Positions 45,980-57,203 of a DNA stretch of 64,000 bases are shown piece after piece. The stretch's first letter is position 1; every line of letters starts with the position of its first letter. The stretch is taken from assembly GCF_003044275.1 (NCBI RefSeq), contig NZ_PZPL01000001.1:2542001-2606000 (forward strand), read 5' to 3'. Source of the stretch: Rathayibacter caricis DSM 15933 (GTDB taxonomy: Bacteria > Actinomycetota > Actinomycetes > Actinomycetales > Microbacteriaceae). The translations under genes and the position numbers were made by a program. The notes under the pieces are model-generated. The model had not been told where the DNA came from and made no database searches. It saw only the letters and a list, made by a program, of their open reading frames with translations.

Positions 45980-46846
45980 ATGGCACGCATCTACGACTGC
46001 TCCGTCGACACGGACCTCCTCACCGGCACTCGTCTCGCGCGGACGGCGATCGGGCGGGGAGAACTGGTCGTCCTGCCGACCGACACGGTCTACGGAGTCG
46101 CCGCGAACGCCTTCGACGCCGCGGCCGTGCAGCGCCTGCTCGACGCGAAGGGGCGCACGAGGCAGTCGCCTCCGCCCGTGCTCATCGGGGACGTCGCTGC
46201 GCTCGACGCGCTGGCCGAGAACGTGCCCGACGCCGTCCGCGAACTCGCCAAGGCGTTCTGGCCCGGTGGTTTGACGATCGTGCTGCACGCGCAGCCGTCG
46301 CTCATCTGGGACCTGGGGGAGACCCGGGGGACCGTCGCGCTGCGGATGCCCGACAATCCCGTGACGCTCGAGCTCCTCGCCGAGACGGGCCCGCTCGCCG
46401 TCTCTTCCGCGAACCGGACCGGCCGTCCCTCCGCCACCACCGCCCAGGAGGCGTTCGATCAGCTCGGCGACGCCGTGGACGTGTACCTCGATGCGGGGAC
46501 TGCGGGTACCGGATACGGCGATCGCCCAGCGGGAGCGAGCGAGTCGTCGACGATCGTCGACGCCACGGCGCTCAGCTTCGACGGCGGCACTCTGCGCGTC
46601 CTGCGTCAGGGCGTCGTGTCCGCGGAGCGGATCCGCGAGGTGGTCGGCGCACTGCTGCCCGACGAGACCGACGACGTGCCGCCGTCCGGCGACACGGCCG
46701 AGGCGTCGGACGACTCCGTCTCGACGGAGCCGACCGAGGCGCGTGACGAGCCCGCTCCGTCCGCTCGACCCGACTGGGCCTCCGGAGCGCGCCTGCAGGA
46801 CGAGCCGAGCGGCACCGCGCGCTCCGACTCCGCCCCGGGTGAGTAG
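45980..46846 (+). CDS. L-threonylcarbamoyladenylate synthase (Sua5/YciO/YrdC family)
   Basis: The enzyme of 288 aa makes threonylcarbamoyl-AMP from Thr, bicarbonate and ATP, the first step of the tRNA t6A37 modification. The YrdC core (about 10-205) shows LVVLPTDTVYGVAANAFDAA, the KGRTRQSPPPVLI region, G-G-L-T-I-V-L and AVSSANRTGRPSATTA. The C-terminal 70 residues are acidic and low-complexity (Asp/Glu/Ser/Pro) rather than a Sua5 domain, as in several actinobacteria. The ATG is placed 9 nt after a TATCAT box. It is followed after 3 nt by wecA. The gene is equivalent in position to M. tuberculosis Rv1301. Confidence 0.93.
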   Translation: MARIYDCSVDTDLLTGTRLARTAIGRGELVVLPTDTVYGVAANAFDAAAVQRLLDAKGRTRQSPPPVLIGDVAALDALAENVPDAVRELAKAFWPGGLTIVLHAQPSLIWDLGETRGTVALRMPDNPVTLELLAETGPLAVSSANRTGRPSATTAQEAFDQLGDAVDVYLDAGTAGTGYGDRPAGASESSTIVDATALSFDGGTLRVLRQGVVSAERIREVVGALLPDETDDVPPSGDTAEASDDSVSTEPTEARDEPAPSARPDWASGARLQDEPSGTARSDSAPGE

Positions 46847-46849
46847 CCC

Positions 46850-48091
46850 GTGATCGCCTTCGTCCTCGTCTCGCTCGCCTGCGCGGTCGTGACCTTCATT
46901 CTGTCCTTTGCGATCTGGCGGCTGGCTCTGCGCTACCGGCTCTATCCGAAGATCCGCAATCGCGACGTGCACACGCGGCCCACGCCCCGTCTCGGTGGCA
47001 TCGCCATGTTCCTCGGCATGGTGGCGTCGTTCGGCATCGCCTCGCAGGTCCCGTACTTCCGGCTCGTGTTCGCCAACCCCGAGCCGATCCTCGCGATCCT
47101 CGGGGCGAGCCTCCTCATCGTGCTGATCGGGGTCGCCGACGACATCTGGGACCTCGACTGGACCACGAAGCTCGCCGGTCAGCTGATCGCGGCCGGTCTG
47201 ATCGCCTGGAAGGGCGTGCAGATCGTGTCGCTGCCCATCGGCGGGCTCACGGTCGGATCGCCGTGGATGTCGCTGATCATCACGGTGCTCGCCATCGTCC
47301 TCGTGACCAACGCCCTGAACTTCATCGACGGCCTGGACGGCCTGGTCGCCGGCGTCGCACTGATCGCCAACGGCGTGTTCTTCCTCTACAGCTACCTGCT
47401 CGTCCAGCGGACCTCGCCCACCGACTACTTCAACCTCGCCTCGCTGATCGCGGTCGTGCTGGTCGGGGCGTGCGCGGGCTTCCTCCCGATCAACTGGCGG
47501 CCCGCGCGCATGTTCATGGGCGACGGGGGAGCGCTGCTCGTCGGGATGCTGATGGCCACGGCCGCTATCGCCGTCACCGGGCAGATCGACCCCGCTCAGT
47601 TGAAGGCGAAGGAGCTCCTGCCGGCGTTCATCCCGATCATCCTGCCGTTCGCGGTGCTGATCGTGCCGCTGATGGATTTCGGCCTCGCCGTGATCCGCAG
47701 GCTCCGCGCGGGGAAGTCGCCGTTCAGCGCCGACCGCAAGCACCTCCACCACCGTCTCCTCGACATGGGGCACTCGCACCTGCACGCTGTCCTGATCTTC
47801 TACTCCTGGACAGCCGTCGTCGCTTTCGGCTGCCTCCTGATCTTCGTCGTCGACGTGATCTGGATCCCGCTCGCGTTCCTCGGTGTCGGGCTGCTCGCCT
47901 GCACGGTCGTCACGCTCGCTCCACTGAGCCGCCGCAAGAAGCTCGAAGCCGCCGCCCAGTCGGCGGAGGCGTCCCCCGTACTCGATCCCCTCGACCGCGC
48001 GTCCGCAGCAGACCCGGTCGACCCTCCGGTCGGCCTGCCGATCGGCCTGGACACCGCAGCGCCCTCCGCGGCGCGGAAGGAAGCATCATGA
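46850..48091 (+). CDS. wecA: Undecaprenyl-phosphate N-acetylglucosaminyl 1-phosphate transferase (WecA/MraY family)
   Basis: The membrane enzyme of 413 aa has about 11 hydrophobic segments. It transfers a HexNAc-1-phosphate, usually GlcNAc-1-P, to undecaprenyl phosphate, the first step of cell-wall polymer and arabinogalactan-linker synthesis. The key motifs are HTRPTPRLGGIAMFLG near the start, VADDIWDLDW (paired Asp for Mg2+), NALNFIDGLDGLVAG, GDGGALLVG and the H-L-H-H-R segment. It sits just before the atp operon, as Rv1302 does in mycobacteria. A 50-residue hydrophilic tail follows the membrane part. It could initiate the repeat units of the adjacent island, although no substrate is shown. 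Confidence 0.93.
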   Translation: MIAFVLVSLACAVVTFILSFAIWRLALRYRLYPKIRNRDVHTRPTPRLGGIAMFLGMVASFGIASQVPYFRLVFANPEPILAILGASLLIVLIGVADDIWDLDWTTKLAGQLIAAGLIAWKGVQIVSLPIGGLTVGSPWMSLIITVLAIVLVTNALNFIDGLDGLVAGVALIANGVFFLYSYLLVQRTSPTDYFNLASLIAVVLVGACAGFLPINWRPARMFMGDGGALLVGMLMATAAIAVTGQIDPAQLKAKELLPAFIPIILPFAVLIVPLMDFGLAVIRRLRAGKSPFSADRKHLHHRLLDMGHSHLHAVLIFYSWTAVVAFGCLLIFVVDVIWIPLAFLGVGLLACTVVTLAPLSRRKKLEAAAQSAEASPVLDPLDRASAADPVDPPVGLPIGLDTAAPSAARKEAS

Positions 48092-48531
48092 CCGGAGACA
48101 CCCCGGCCGCCACCCGTCCCCAGCCCGCCTCCGTGCCGATCCTGCGACGCACCCTCGTGCTGGGCGGCGTGTTCATCGCCGCTCTCGCCGTGGTCGGCGC
48201 GATCGTCGGCGCCCTCGTCGCCGGGGGAGAGGGTGCGATCGGCGCGCTCGTCGGGGCGGTCATCGGCGGAGTGATGGTCGCGCTCACGGCGGTGAGCATC
48301 CTGGTCGCGAACCGGCTCGACATCGGCGGCTTCTTCGCCGTCGTCCTCGGCATGTGGCTGGCCAAGTTCGTGCTGTTCGTCATCGCGGCCCTGGTCCTCC
48401 GCGACCAGCCGTGGCTGAACAGCACGGCCATGTTCGTGACGATCATCGTCGCGGTGCTCGGCTCACTCGCGATCGACGTCCTCGTGGTGTCGCGCTCGCG
48501 GATGCCAAACGTGAGCGACATCGGCAGGTGA
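48088..48531 (+). CDS. AtpI-like small membrane protein
   Basis: The 147-aa protein has four hydrophobic segments and a Pro-rich N-terminus. It occupies the position of atpI/Rv1303 directly before atpB, overlapping the wecA stop by ATGA. AtpI-type proteins help assemble the c-ring or handle Mg2+/Ca2+. Sequence identity with the family cannot be judged by eye, so the call rests on position, size and topology. Confidence 0.65.
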   Translation: MTGDTPAATRPQPASVPILRRTLVLGGVFIAALAVVGAIVGALVAGGEGAIGALVGAVIGGVMVALTAVSILVANRLDIGGFFAVVLGMWLAKFVLFVIAALVLRDQPWLNSTAMFVTIIVAVLGSLAIDVLVVSRSRMPNVSDIGR

Positions 48532-48589
48532 ACGCCACCCGTGCACTGTCTGAGAACGAGACGATTCGGCTCTCAGGCCGTTCTGTTGC

Positions 48590-48595
48590 TACAGT
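48590..48595 (+). promoter_or_regulatory. Predicted extended -10 promoter of the atp operon
   Basis: TGCTACAGT, identical to the sequence at the predicted rho promoter, lies 59 nt after the AtpI-like gene. It would give a leader of about 190 nt before atpB. No clear -35 hexamer. Confidence 0.5.
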
Positions 48596-48795
48596 AGGGA
48601 CGAATCCGCAGGCGAACGTGTGCCCGTCCTCAGGTCGTCTCATCGTTGATGTCGGTCGTCGAGTACGAGCGTCGTCCGAGCGGAAAGACCCCCACCTTTC
48701 GTCGTCGCGAGAGCGTTGTGTCCGAATGATGAAGATCATCCGGTTGCCGCGTGCCACGCCCCGAATTCCAGGAGCTAGCGCTGTTTGCTAACGCT

Positions 48796-49599
48796 GTGAC
48801 CCTGTTGGTCTCTGCCTCGACCGGTGAGAGTGACTTCCACACCCCGTCGATCTCTGAGTTCTTCCCGCCCGGTTTCCTCTTCGTGGACACCCCCTTCGAG
48901 ATCAACCGCGTCATGATGGTCCGCTTCATCGCGGTCATCGCGCTGATGCTGTTCTTCTGGCTCGGGACGCGCAAGATGCGCATCGTGCCCGGACGCTTCC
49001 AGAGCGTCGTCGAGATGGCCTTCGACTTCGTGCGCGTCACGATCGCGAAGGACATCCTCGGCGAGAAGGACGCACGCCGCTTCCTGCCGATCCTGGTGAC
49101 GATCTTCTTCGCGATCATCGCGATGAACCTCACCGGCATCGTGCCGTTCCTCAACATCGCGGGAACCTCCGTCGTCGGCATGCCGCTCTTCCTCGGTCTG
49201 GTGGCCTACGTCACCTTCATCTACGCCGGCATCAAGGACCGCGGGATGGGCTTCTTCAAGAACGCCCTGTTCCCGCCCGGAGCCCCGTTCCTCATCTACT
49301 TCATCCTCACGCCGATCGAGCTGCTGCAGACGTTCATCATCCGTCCGCTCTCGCTCGCCCTGCGACTGGTCATGAACATGATCGTCGGGCACCTCCTGCT
49401 GGTCCTCTGCTTCTCGGCCACGCAGTTCTTCCTCTTCAGCTCGCAGGTCGACCCGGGCTTCAAGCTCTTCGGTGTCGTGACCTTCGCCTTCGGAGGCGCC
49501 TTCACGCTCTTCGAGCTGCTCGTCGCCGTCCTCCAGGCGTACATCTTCACTCTTCTCGCTGCGGTCTACATCCAGTTGGCCGTCGCCGAGGAGCACTGA
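48796..49599 (+). CDS. atpB: ATP synthase subunit a
   Basis: The membrane subunit of 267 aa forms the proton half-channels against the c-ring. The N-terminal H-T-P-S-I-S-E-F-F-P-P segment and the essential Arg at about 190 in SLALRLVMNMIVGH are present, with five to six membrane helices. I prefer GTG 48796, which gives the usual short N-terminus. GTG 48751 would add 15 residues; neither has a clear Shine-Dalgarno. Confidence 0.95.
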   Translation: MTLLVSASTGESDFHTPSISEFFPPGFLFVDTPFEINRVMMVRFIAVIALMLFFWLGTRKMRIVPGRFQSVVEMAFDFVRVTIAKDILGEKDARRFLPILVTIFFAIIAMNLTGIVPFLNIAGTSVVGMPLFLGLVAYVTFIYAGIKDRGMGFFKNALFPPGAPFLIYFILTPIELLQTFIIRPLSLALRLVMNMIVGHLLLVLCFSATQFFLFSSQVDPGFKLFGVVTFAFGGAFTLFELLVAVLQAYIFTLLAAVYIQLAVAEEH

Positions 49600-49646
49600 C
49601 ACCTCAACTCACGGGCTCCCACCCGTTCATACGATCACCCCACTGA

Positions 49647-49895
<249 letters not shown>

Positions 49896-49897
49896 TC

Positions 49898-50455
49898 GTG
49901 TTCAGCACCGCTGTGAACATCGCTGCGGAAGAAGGTGACGTCCCCGCGGTCATTCTGATCCCGGAGTTCTACGACTTCTTCTGGTCGGGGGTGATCTTCC
50001 TCATCCTCCTGTTCTTCTTCTGGAAGCTTGTCCTGCCGCGCATCCAGAAGCTGCTCGACGCGCGGTCCGCCGCCATCGAGGGGAACATCGCCAAGGCCGA
50101 CGAGGCTCAGCGCCAGGCGGAAGCCGCTCTCGAGAAGTACACCGCTCAGCTCGCGGAAGCGCGCGCCGAGGCCGGAGTCATCCGCGAGAAGGCCAACGCC
50201 GACGGCAACGCGATCGTGGCGGCGAAGAAGGAGCAGGCTCAGGCCGAGGCCGAGCGCATCCTGCACAACGCGCACGCTCAGATCGAGGCGGACCGTCAGG
50301 CCGCCGTCGTCGCCCTGCGCTCCGAAGTCGGAACCCTCGCCATCGACCTCGCCTCCGGCGTGATCGGCGAGAGCCTCAACGACGACGCGAAGGCGTCCGC
50401 GATCGTGGACCGCTTCCTCGCCGACCTCGAGGCCTCGGAGAAGGCGAACAGCTGA
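49898..50455 (+). CDS. atpF: ATP synthase subunit b
   Basis: The peripheral-stalk subunit of 185 aa has one membrane helix (about 27-45, FFWSGVIFLILLFFFWKLVL) and a long Ala/Glu/Arg-rich coiled coil. It holds the alpha/beta head still during rotation. It starts at GTG 2 nt after atpE and its stop overlaps atpH (TGATG). In mycobacteria a second b-like domain is fused to delta; here b and delta are separate. Confidence 0.95.
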   Translation: MFSTAVNIAAEEGDVPAVILIPEFYDFFWSGVIFLILLFFFWKLVLPRIQKLLDARSAAIEGNIAKADEAQRQAEAALEKYTAQLAEARAEAGVIREKANADGNAIVAAKKEQAQAEAERILHNAHAQIEADRQAAVVALRSEVGTLAIDLASGVIGESLNDDAKASAIVDRFLADLEASEKANS

Positions 50456-51249
50456 TGGGAAGCGCGTCACGACAGGCCCTGGCTGCCGCGAAGGCGGAGC
50501 TGTCCGCGTTCCACGGCCACGTGTCGCTCGAGGACGCTCAGCAGCTCTTCGAAGCGGCGCGGGTCATCGACTCGCAGGCCCAGCTGCGTTCGGCCCTCTC
50601 GGACCCGAGCGTGGACGCGGCGACCAAGCGGGCTCTCGTGGCTCGCGTGTTCGCTCCGTTCGGGGTCAACGCGAAGCGCCTGCTGACCGTGATCGCGGGC
50701 CACCGCTGGTCGAGCCCGAGCGACCTCGTCGCCGGGATCGAGGAGGTCGGGGTCCGTGCGATCGCGACGTCCGCTCCGGAGGGCGTCTCGATCGAGCGCG
50801 AGCTGCAGATGTTCGGCGCGGTCGTCTCGTCCGACGCCGAGCTCGAGCTGGCTCTCGGCAGCAAGCTGGCCGCGTCCGACTCGAAGGTCTCGCTCGTCCA
50901 GCGCCTACTCGAGGGCAAGGCCTCGGCTGAGACCCTCGCGATCCTCCGGCAGCTGATCGCGCACCCGCGCGGTCGTCGCATCCCGGAGCTCGTGCGATTC
51001 GCCGCCGGCGTCGTCGCCGACCAGGGCGGTTTCACCATCGCCACGGTCTCGGTCGCGTCCCCGCTCCCGCCGCACCAGCTCGACCGCCTCCGGTCCGCGC
51101 TCTCGCGGCAGTACGACCGGCCCGTCTCTGTCAACATGCTCGTCGATCCGTCCCTCCTGGGCGGCATGCGACTGCAGGTCGGCGACGAGGTCATCGACGG
51201 GACCGTGTCCGCACGGCTCTCCGACCTGAAGCTCCAGCTCGCGTCCTGA
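50455..51249 (+). CDS. atpH: ATP synthase subunit delta
   Basis: Peripheral-stalk cap subunit of 264 aa, longer than E. coli delta (177 aa) but normal for actinobacteria. The C-terminal domain ends VDPSLLGGMRLQVGDEVIDG, the family signature near the C-terminus. The N-terminal half is helical. ATG overlaps the atpF stop. A 111-bp gap to atpA follows with no gene. Confidence 0.95.
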   Translation: MGSASRQALAAAKAELSAFHGHVSLEDAQQLFEAARVIDSQAQLRSALSDPSVDAATKRALVARVFAPFGVNAKRLLTVIAGHRWSSPSDLVAGIEEVGVRAIATSAPEGVSIERELQMFGAVVSSDAELELALGSKLAASDSKVSLVQRLLEGKASAETLAILRQLIAHPRGRRIPELVRFAAGVVADQGGFTIATVSVASPLPPHQLDRLRSALSRQYDRPVSVNMLVDPSLLGGMRLQVGDEVIDGTVSARLSDLKLQLAS

Positions 51250-51360
51250 CGGACGCACGTATCCTCAGGAAGCGGCTCGCGCCGCCTCCGACCTCCGCAC
51301 CACCAGGTCAGGCCCCGACGACCGCTTCGGCTCGCACGGACCCAACGAATAGGAATTCCC

Positions 51361-52998
51361 ATGGCAGATATCACCATCAGCCCGGATGAGATCCGCGACG
51401 CGCTGAAGGACTTCGTCTCGTCGTACGAGCCGGGCAAGGCCTCCACCACCGAGGTCGGCTACGTCATCGACGCCGCCGACGGCATCGCCCACGTCGAGGG
51501 ACTCCCCGGCGTCATGGCCAACGAGCTCATCCGCTTCTCGAACGGAGTCCTGGGCCTCGCCCAGAACCTCGACGAGAACGAGATCGGCGTCGTCGTCCTC
51601 GGCGAGTTCTCCGGCATCGAGGAGGGCATGGAGGTCACCCGCACGGGCGAGGTCCTCTCCGTCCCCGTCGGTGACGGCTACCTCGGTCGCGTGGTCGACC
51701 CGCTCGGCAACCCGATCGACGGCCTCGGCGACATCGCCTCCGAGGGTCGCCGCGCTCTCGAGCTGCAGGCACCCGGCGTCATGTCGCGCAAGTCGGTCCA
51801 CGAGCCGCTGCAGACCGGCATCAAGGCCATCGACGCGATGATCCCCGTCGGCCGCGGCCAGCGCCAGCTGATCATCGGCGACCGCCAGACCGGCAAGACG
51901 GCCATCGCGATCGACACGATCATCAACCAGAAGGCCAACTGGGAGTCGGGCGACACGAACAAGCAGGTCCGCTGCATCTACGTCGCCATCGGCCAGAAGG
52001 GCTCGACCATCGCCTCGGTGAAGGGCGCGCTCGAGGACGCCGGAGCCATGGAGTACACGACCATCGTCGCGTCCCCGGCCTCCGACCCCGCCGGCTTCAA
52101 GTACCTCGCCCCCTACACCGGCTCGGCCATCGGCCAGCACTGGATGTACGGCGGCAAGCACGTCCTGATCATCTTCGACGACCTGTCGAAGCAGGCCGAG
52201 GCCTACCGCGCCGTGTCGCTCCTCCTGCGCCGCCCGCCGGGACGCGAGGCGTACCCGGGTGACGTCTTCTACCTGCACTCCCGCCTGCTGGAGCGTTGCG
52301 CGAAGCTGTCCGACGAGCTCGGCGCCGGATCGATGACGGGTCTCCCGATCATCGAGACCAAGGCGAACGACGTCTCGGCGTACATCCCGACCAACGTGAT
52401 CTCGATCACCGACGGCCAGATCTTCCTCCAGTCCGACCTCTTCAACGCCAACCAGCGTCCGGCGGTCGACGTGGGCATCTCGGTGTCGCGAGTCGGCGGC
52501 GACGCCCAGGTCAAGTCGATCAAGAAGGTCTCCGGAACGCTGAAGCTCGAACTCGCGCAGTACCGCTCGCTCGAGGCCTTCGCGATGTTCGAGTCCGACC
52601 TCGACGCGGCCTCGCGCCGCCAGCTCGCTCGTGGCGCGCGCCTGACCGAGCTGCTCAAGCAGCCGCAGTACTCGCCGTACCCCGTGGAGGAGCAGGTCGT
52701 CTCGATCTGGGCCGGCACGAACGGCAAGCTCGACGAGGTGCCCGTCCCCGACGTGCTGCGCTTCGAGCGCGAGCTGCTCGACTACCTGGGCCGCAACACG
52801 CAGGTCCTCTCCACGCTGCGCGACACCAACGTGCTCTCGGACGACGTCGTCGCCGAGCTGTCCCGTGCCGTCGACGGTTTCAAGCTCGAGTTCCAGACCG
52901 GCGAGGGCAAGCCCCTCGCCTCGGTCGGGCGCGAGGAGCACCAGGCGATCTCGGCCGACGAGGTCGGCCAGGAGAAGATCGTCAAGGGCCGTCGCTAA
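51361..52998 (+). CDS. atpA: ATP synthase subunit alpha
   Basis: Regulatory nucleotide-binding subunit of the F1 head, 545 aa. Walker A is GDRQTGKT (173-180), and the catalytic arginine finger region is [13 protein letters not shown]. It has the usual beta-barrel N-terminus and helical C-terminus. GAATAGGAATTCCC precedes the ATG. Confidence 0.98.
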   Translation: MADITISPDEIRDALKDFVSSYEPGKASTTEVGYVIDAADGIAHVEGLPGVMANELIRFSNGVLGLAQNLDENEIGVVVLGEFSGIEEGMEVTRTGEVLSVPVGDGYLGRVVDPLGNPIDGLGDIASEGRRALELQAPGVMSRKSVHEPLQTGIKAIDAMIPVGRGQRQLIIGDRQTGKTAIAIDTIINQKANWESGDTNKQVRCIYVAIGQKGSTIASVKGALEDAGAMEYTTIVASPASDPAGFKYLAPYTGSAIGQHWMYGGKHVLIIFDDLSKQAEAYRAVSLLLRRPPGREAYPGDVFYLHSRLLERCAKLSDELGAGSMTGLPIIETKANDVSAYIPTNVISITDGQIFLQSDLFNANQRPAVDVGISVSRVGGDAQVKSIKKVSGTLKLELAQYRSLEAFAMFESDLDAASRRQLARGARLTELLKQPQYSPYPVEEQVVSIWAGTNGKLDEVPVPDVLRFERELLDYLGRNTQVLSTLRDTNVLSDDVVAELSRAVDGFKLEFQTGEGKPLASVGREEHQAISADEVGQEKIVKGRR

Positions 52999-53043
52999 CA
53001 GCGGCACCCCGGCGATTCGTCACACAAGGACTACAGGAGACAC

Positions 53044-53940
53044 ATGGGAGCGCAACTTCGGGTCTACCGGTCGAAGATCCGTTCGGCCCAGACGACCAAG
53101 AAGATCACTCGGGCCATGGAGCTGATCTCGGCCTCGCGCATCCAGAAGGCGCAGAACCGCGTCGCCGCCGCGGCTCCGTACTCGAACGCCATCACGCGGG
53201 CCGTGTCGGCCGTCGCGACCTACTCGAACGTCGAGCACCCGCTCACGACCGAGCGCGAGAAGCTCGACACGGCCGCGATCGTGATCTTCACCTCCGACCG
53301 CGGACTCGCGGGAGCGTTCTCCTCGAGCGTGCTCAAGGAGGCGGAGGAGCTGGCCTCGCTGCTGCGCAGCGAAGGCAAGGAGGTCGTCTTCTACCTGGTC
53401 GGCCGCAAGGCCAACGCGTACTTCTCGTTCCGGAAGCGCCCCAGCGTGCGCGTCTGGACCGGAGGCACCGACCAGCCCGTGTTCGAGACGGCGAAGGAGA
53501 TCGCGGACGCGGTCGTCGAGTCGTACAACCTCGATGACGAGGAGGGCGGCGTGGACGAGATCCACCTCGTGTACAACCGCTTCGTCAGCATGGTGACGCA
53601 GCAGCCGACGGTCGTCCGTCTGCTGCCGCTCGAGGTCGTCGAGGGCGCGGAGGACCAGAACAGCGAGCTCTACCCGCTGTACGAGTTCGAGCCCGACCCC
53701 GAGACGGTTCTCGACCGCCTCCTCCCGGTCTACGTCGAGAGCCGCATCTTCAACGCGATGCTGCAGTCGGCGGCGTCGGAGCACGCGGCGCGTCAGAAGG
53801 CGATGAAGTCGGCGAGCGACAACGCCGACACGCTGATCAAGACGTACACGCGACTGGCCAACAACGCGCGCCAGACCGAGATCACGCAGCAGATCGCCGA
53901 GATCGTCGGCGGCGCCGACGCCCTGTCGTCCGCCAAGTAG
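53044..53940 (+). CDS. atpG: ATP synthase subunit gamma
   Basis: Central rotor shaft of 298 aa. The coiled-coil termini are the conserved [21 protein letters not shown]-terminus and the [17 protein letters not shown]-terminus. An ACAGGAGAC ribosome site precedes the ATG. Gap to atpA 45 bp. A central acidic insertion (around 165-175, DDEEGG) is also common in actinobacterial gamma. Confidence 0.97.
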   Translation: MGAQLRVYRSKIRSAQTTKKITRAMELISASRIQKAQNRVAAAAPYSNAITRAVSAVATYSNVEHPLTTEREKLDTAAIVIFTSDRGLAGAFSSSVLKEAEELASLLRSEGKEVVFYLVGRKANAYFSFRKRPSVRVWTGGTDQPVFETAKEIADAVVESYNLDDEEGGVDEIHLVYNRFVSMVTQQPTVVRLLPLEVVEGAEDQNSELYPLYEFEPDPETVLDRLLPVYVESRIFNAMLQSAASEHAARQKAMKSASDNADTLIKTYTRLANNARQTEITQQIAEIVGGADALSSAK

Positions 53941-55482
<1,542 letters not shown>

Positions 55483-55484
55483 CC

Positions 55485-55748
55485 ATGGCCGGGACCCTGA
55501 AGGTCAGCGTCGTCTCCGCCAACGCGGAGGTGTGGTCGGGAGAGGCGAAGCAGCTCACGGCCCGCACCGTCGAGGGTGAGATCGGTATTCTCGCCGGCCA
55601 CGAGCCGTTGCTCGCGATCCTCGCCACCGGCGAGGTGCGCGTCACCGCGGCCGACGGCACGCGCATCACCGCGCAGGCCGACGACGGATTCCTGTCCGTC
55701 GAGAACGACGTCGTCACGGTCGTCGCCCGCGAGGCGGCGCTCGTCTGA
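55485..55748 (+). CDS. atpC: ATP synthase subunit epsilon
   Basis: The 87-aa subunit keeps only the N-terminal beta-sandwich: L-K-V-S-V-V-S, EIGILAGHEPLLAIL and a G-F-L-S-V-E segment. The C-terminal two-helix inhibitory domain of E. coli epsilon (139 aa) is missing, as in some actinobacteria, so any ATPase inhibition must differ. ATG 55485 has AAGGAG inside the atpD end. It is the last gene of the atp operon, followed by a strong hairpin. Confidence 0.95.
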   Translation: MAGTLKVSVVSANAEVWSGEAKQLTARTVEGEIGILAGHEPLLAILATGEVRVTAADGTRITAQADDGFLSVENDVVTVVAREAALV

Positions 55749-55772
55749 GACACCCGCCGCACTCCGCGGCAC

Positions 55773-55813
55773 CGGAGGGGCCGGGCGATCATCACGATCG
55801 CCCGGCCCCTCCG
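55773..55813. terminator. Strong hairpin after the atp operon
   Basis: A perfect 18-bp stem runs from CGGAGGGGCCGGGCGATC, across a 5-nt loop (ATCAC), to its exact complement. No T tract follows, so it may act as a hairpin-only terminator or mRNA 3' stabiliser. It starts 24 nt after the atpC stop. Confidence 0.8.
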
Positions 55814-55853
55814 TCGTGCGCCGTCCGCGGCGCGAGAACCTGCGAGGAGATCC

Positions 55854-56603
55854 GTGCACGTCGTGCTGCCGCCGTCCGAGACGAAGCGCTCGGGCGGCTC
55901 CTCCGTCTTCGTACTCGAGGACCTGGCGTTCCCGGAACTCGCGGGGCGCCGACGAGAGCTGCGGGACGCGCTGGTGCGGCTCGCGCACGATCGCGACGCG
56001 TCGGCGCGTGCTCTGAAGCTCGGGCCGCGGCAGCTCTCCGAGATCGAACGCAATGCGGCGCTGATGACGGCACCCGCGATGCCTGCGGTCGACCGCTTCG
56101 ACGGGGTCCTCTACGACTCGCTGGACGCGGTGGGTCTGGGGGCGGCGGGGCGGGCTTTCCTCGGCCGAACCGTCCTCGTCCAGTCCGCCCTCTGGGGGCC
56201 GGTACGGGCATCCGACCCGATCCCGGCGTACCGGCTCTCGCACGACTCACGAGTCCCGGGCATGCCGTTGAGGCGCTGGTGGGCGGGGGAAGCGGGTCGC
56301 GCTCTGGCGTCGCTGGGTGGTCTCGTGCTCGATCTGCGCAGCGAGGCCTATGCGGCGCTCGGACCGCTCTCGGGGGATTCGCAGCGTTTCGTGCGCGTGC
56401 GGTCGCGGGGCGCCGACGGGTCGCTCCGCAATCTGAACCACTTCAACAAGCAGAGCAAGGGGCTCTTCGTCCGAGCACTGGCGGAGGACGACTTCGCGAC
56501 CGACTCGATCGAGGAACTCGTGGAGTGGTCCGCGGGCCGGGGCTTCGAGCTCGGGGTCAACGCGCAGTCAGGGGAGCTCGACCTGGTCGTTCCCGAGGCG
56601 TGA
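55854..56603 (+). CDS. yaaA: YaaA-family (DUF328) protein
   Basis: The 249-aa protein carries the YaaA signature opening VLPPSETKRSGGS and the closing D-G-S-L-R-N-L-N-H-F-N-K-Q-S-K-G region with conserved His and Lys. E. coli YaaA lowers free iron and protects DNA under peroxide stress; a helix-hairpin-helix DNA-binding fold is known for the family. GTG start 40 nt after the atp hairpin. The next two genes encode DNA repair enzymes on the other strand, convergent with this one. Confidence 0.9.
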   Translation: MHVVLPPSETKRSGGSSVFVLEDLAFPELAGRRRELRDALVRLAHDRDASARALKLGPRQLSEIERNAALMTAPAMPAVDRFDGVLYDSLDAVGLGAAGRAFLGRTVLVQSALWGPVRASDPIPAYRLSHDSRVPGMPLRRWWAGEAGRALASLGGLVLDLRSEAYAALGPLSGDSQRFVRVRSRGADGSLRNLNHFNKQSKGLFVRALAEDDFATDSIEELVEWSAGRGFELGVNAQSGELDLVVPEA

Positions 56604-56606
56604 CGC

Positions 56607-57203
56607 TCAGTCGGCGGCTCGGAAGCATCCTGCGAGATGGTCGTCGACGATGCCGGCCGACTGCTGCAGGGCGTACATCGTGGTGGGGCCGACGAAGCGG
56701 AAGCCGGCCGAGCGGAGGGCGCGGGACAGGGCGAGTGACGAGGCCGTCCTGGTCGGCACGTGCTCGAGGGTCACGGGCCTGCCTCCCGACCGGTCGTCGT
56801 GGAACGACCAGACCAGGCGGTCGAGGGCGCCGTCGCCGTCTCTGTCACGCAAGGCGAGCGTGGCCCGGGCGTTCTCGATCGTCGCCGTGATCTTCGGGCG
56901 ATTGCGGATGATCCCCGGATCGGCCATGAGGCGCTCGACGTCGTCCTCACCGAACCCCGCCACCGACTCGAGGTCGAAGTCGTGGAAGACCTCTCGGAAT
57001 CGGGGACGCTTCCGGAGGATCGTGATCCAGGAGAGGCCGGACTGGAAACCCTCCAGGCAGATCTTCTCGAGGAGCGGCCGGTCGCCGTGGAGGGGAACGC
57101 CCCATTCCTCGTCGTGGTATCGGCGGTACTCCGGATCCCGGCCGGCCCACGCGCAGCGGGCCGTGCCGTCCTCGTCGACGAGGATCCCCTCGTCGACCGT
57201 CAT
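56607..57203 (-). CDS. tag: DNA-3-methyladenine glycosylase I
   Basis: The base-excision repair enzyme of 198 aa removes 3-methyladenine. The family start is C-A-W-A-G-R-D-P-E-Y-R-R-Y-H-D-E-E-W-G, supplying zinc-binding Cys and His, followed by LEKICLEGFQSGLSWITILR with the base-binding Glu. The C-terminal H-L-A-G-C-F provides the remaining zinc ligands. A longer upstream start would add 11 residues. ATG 57203 overlaps the ogt stop (ATGA), so ogt and tag form an alkylation-repair pair. Confidence 0.94.
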   Translation of the reverse strand: MTVDEGILVDEDGTARCAWAGRDPEYRRYHDEEWGVPLHGDRPLLEKICLEGFQSGLSWITILRKRPRFREVFHDFDLESVAGFGEDDVERLMADPGIIRNRPKITATIENARATLALRDRDGDGALDRLVWSFHDDRSGGRPVTLEHVPTRTASSLALSRALRSAGFRFVGPTTMYALQQSAGIVDDHLAGCFRAAD

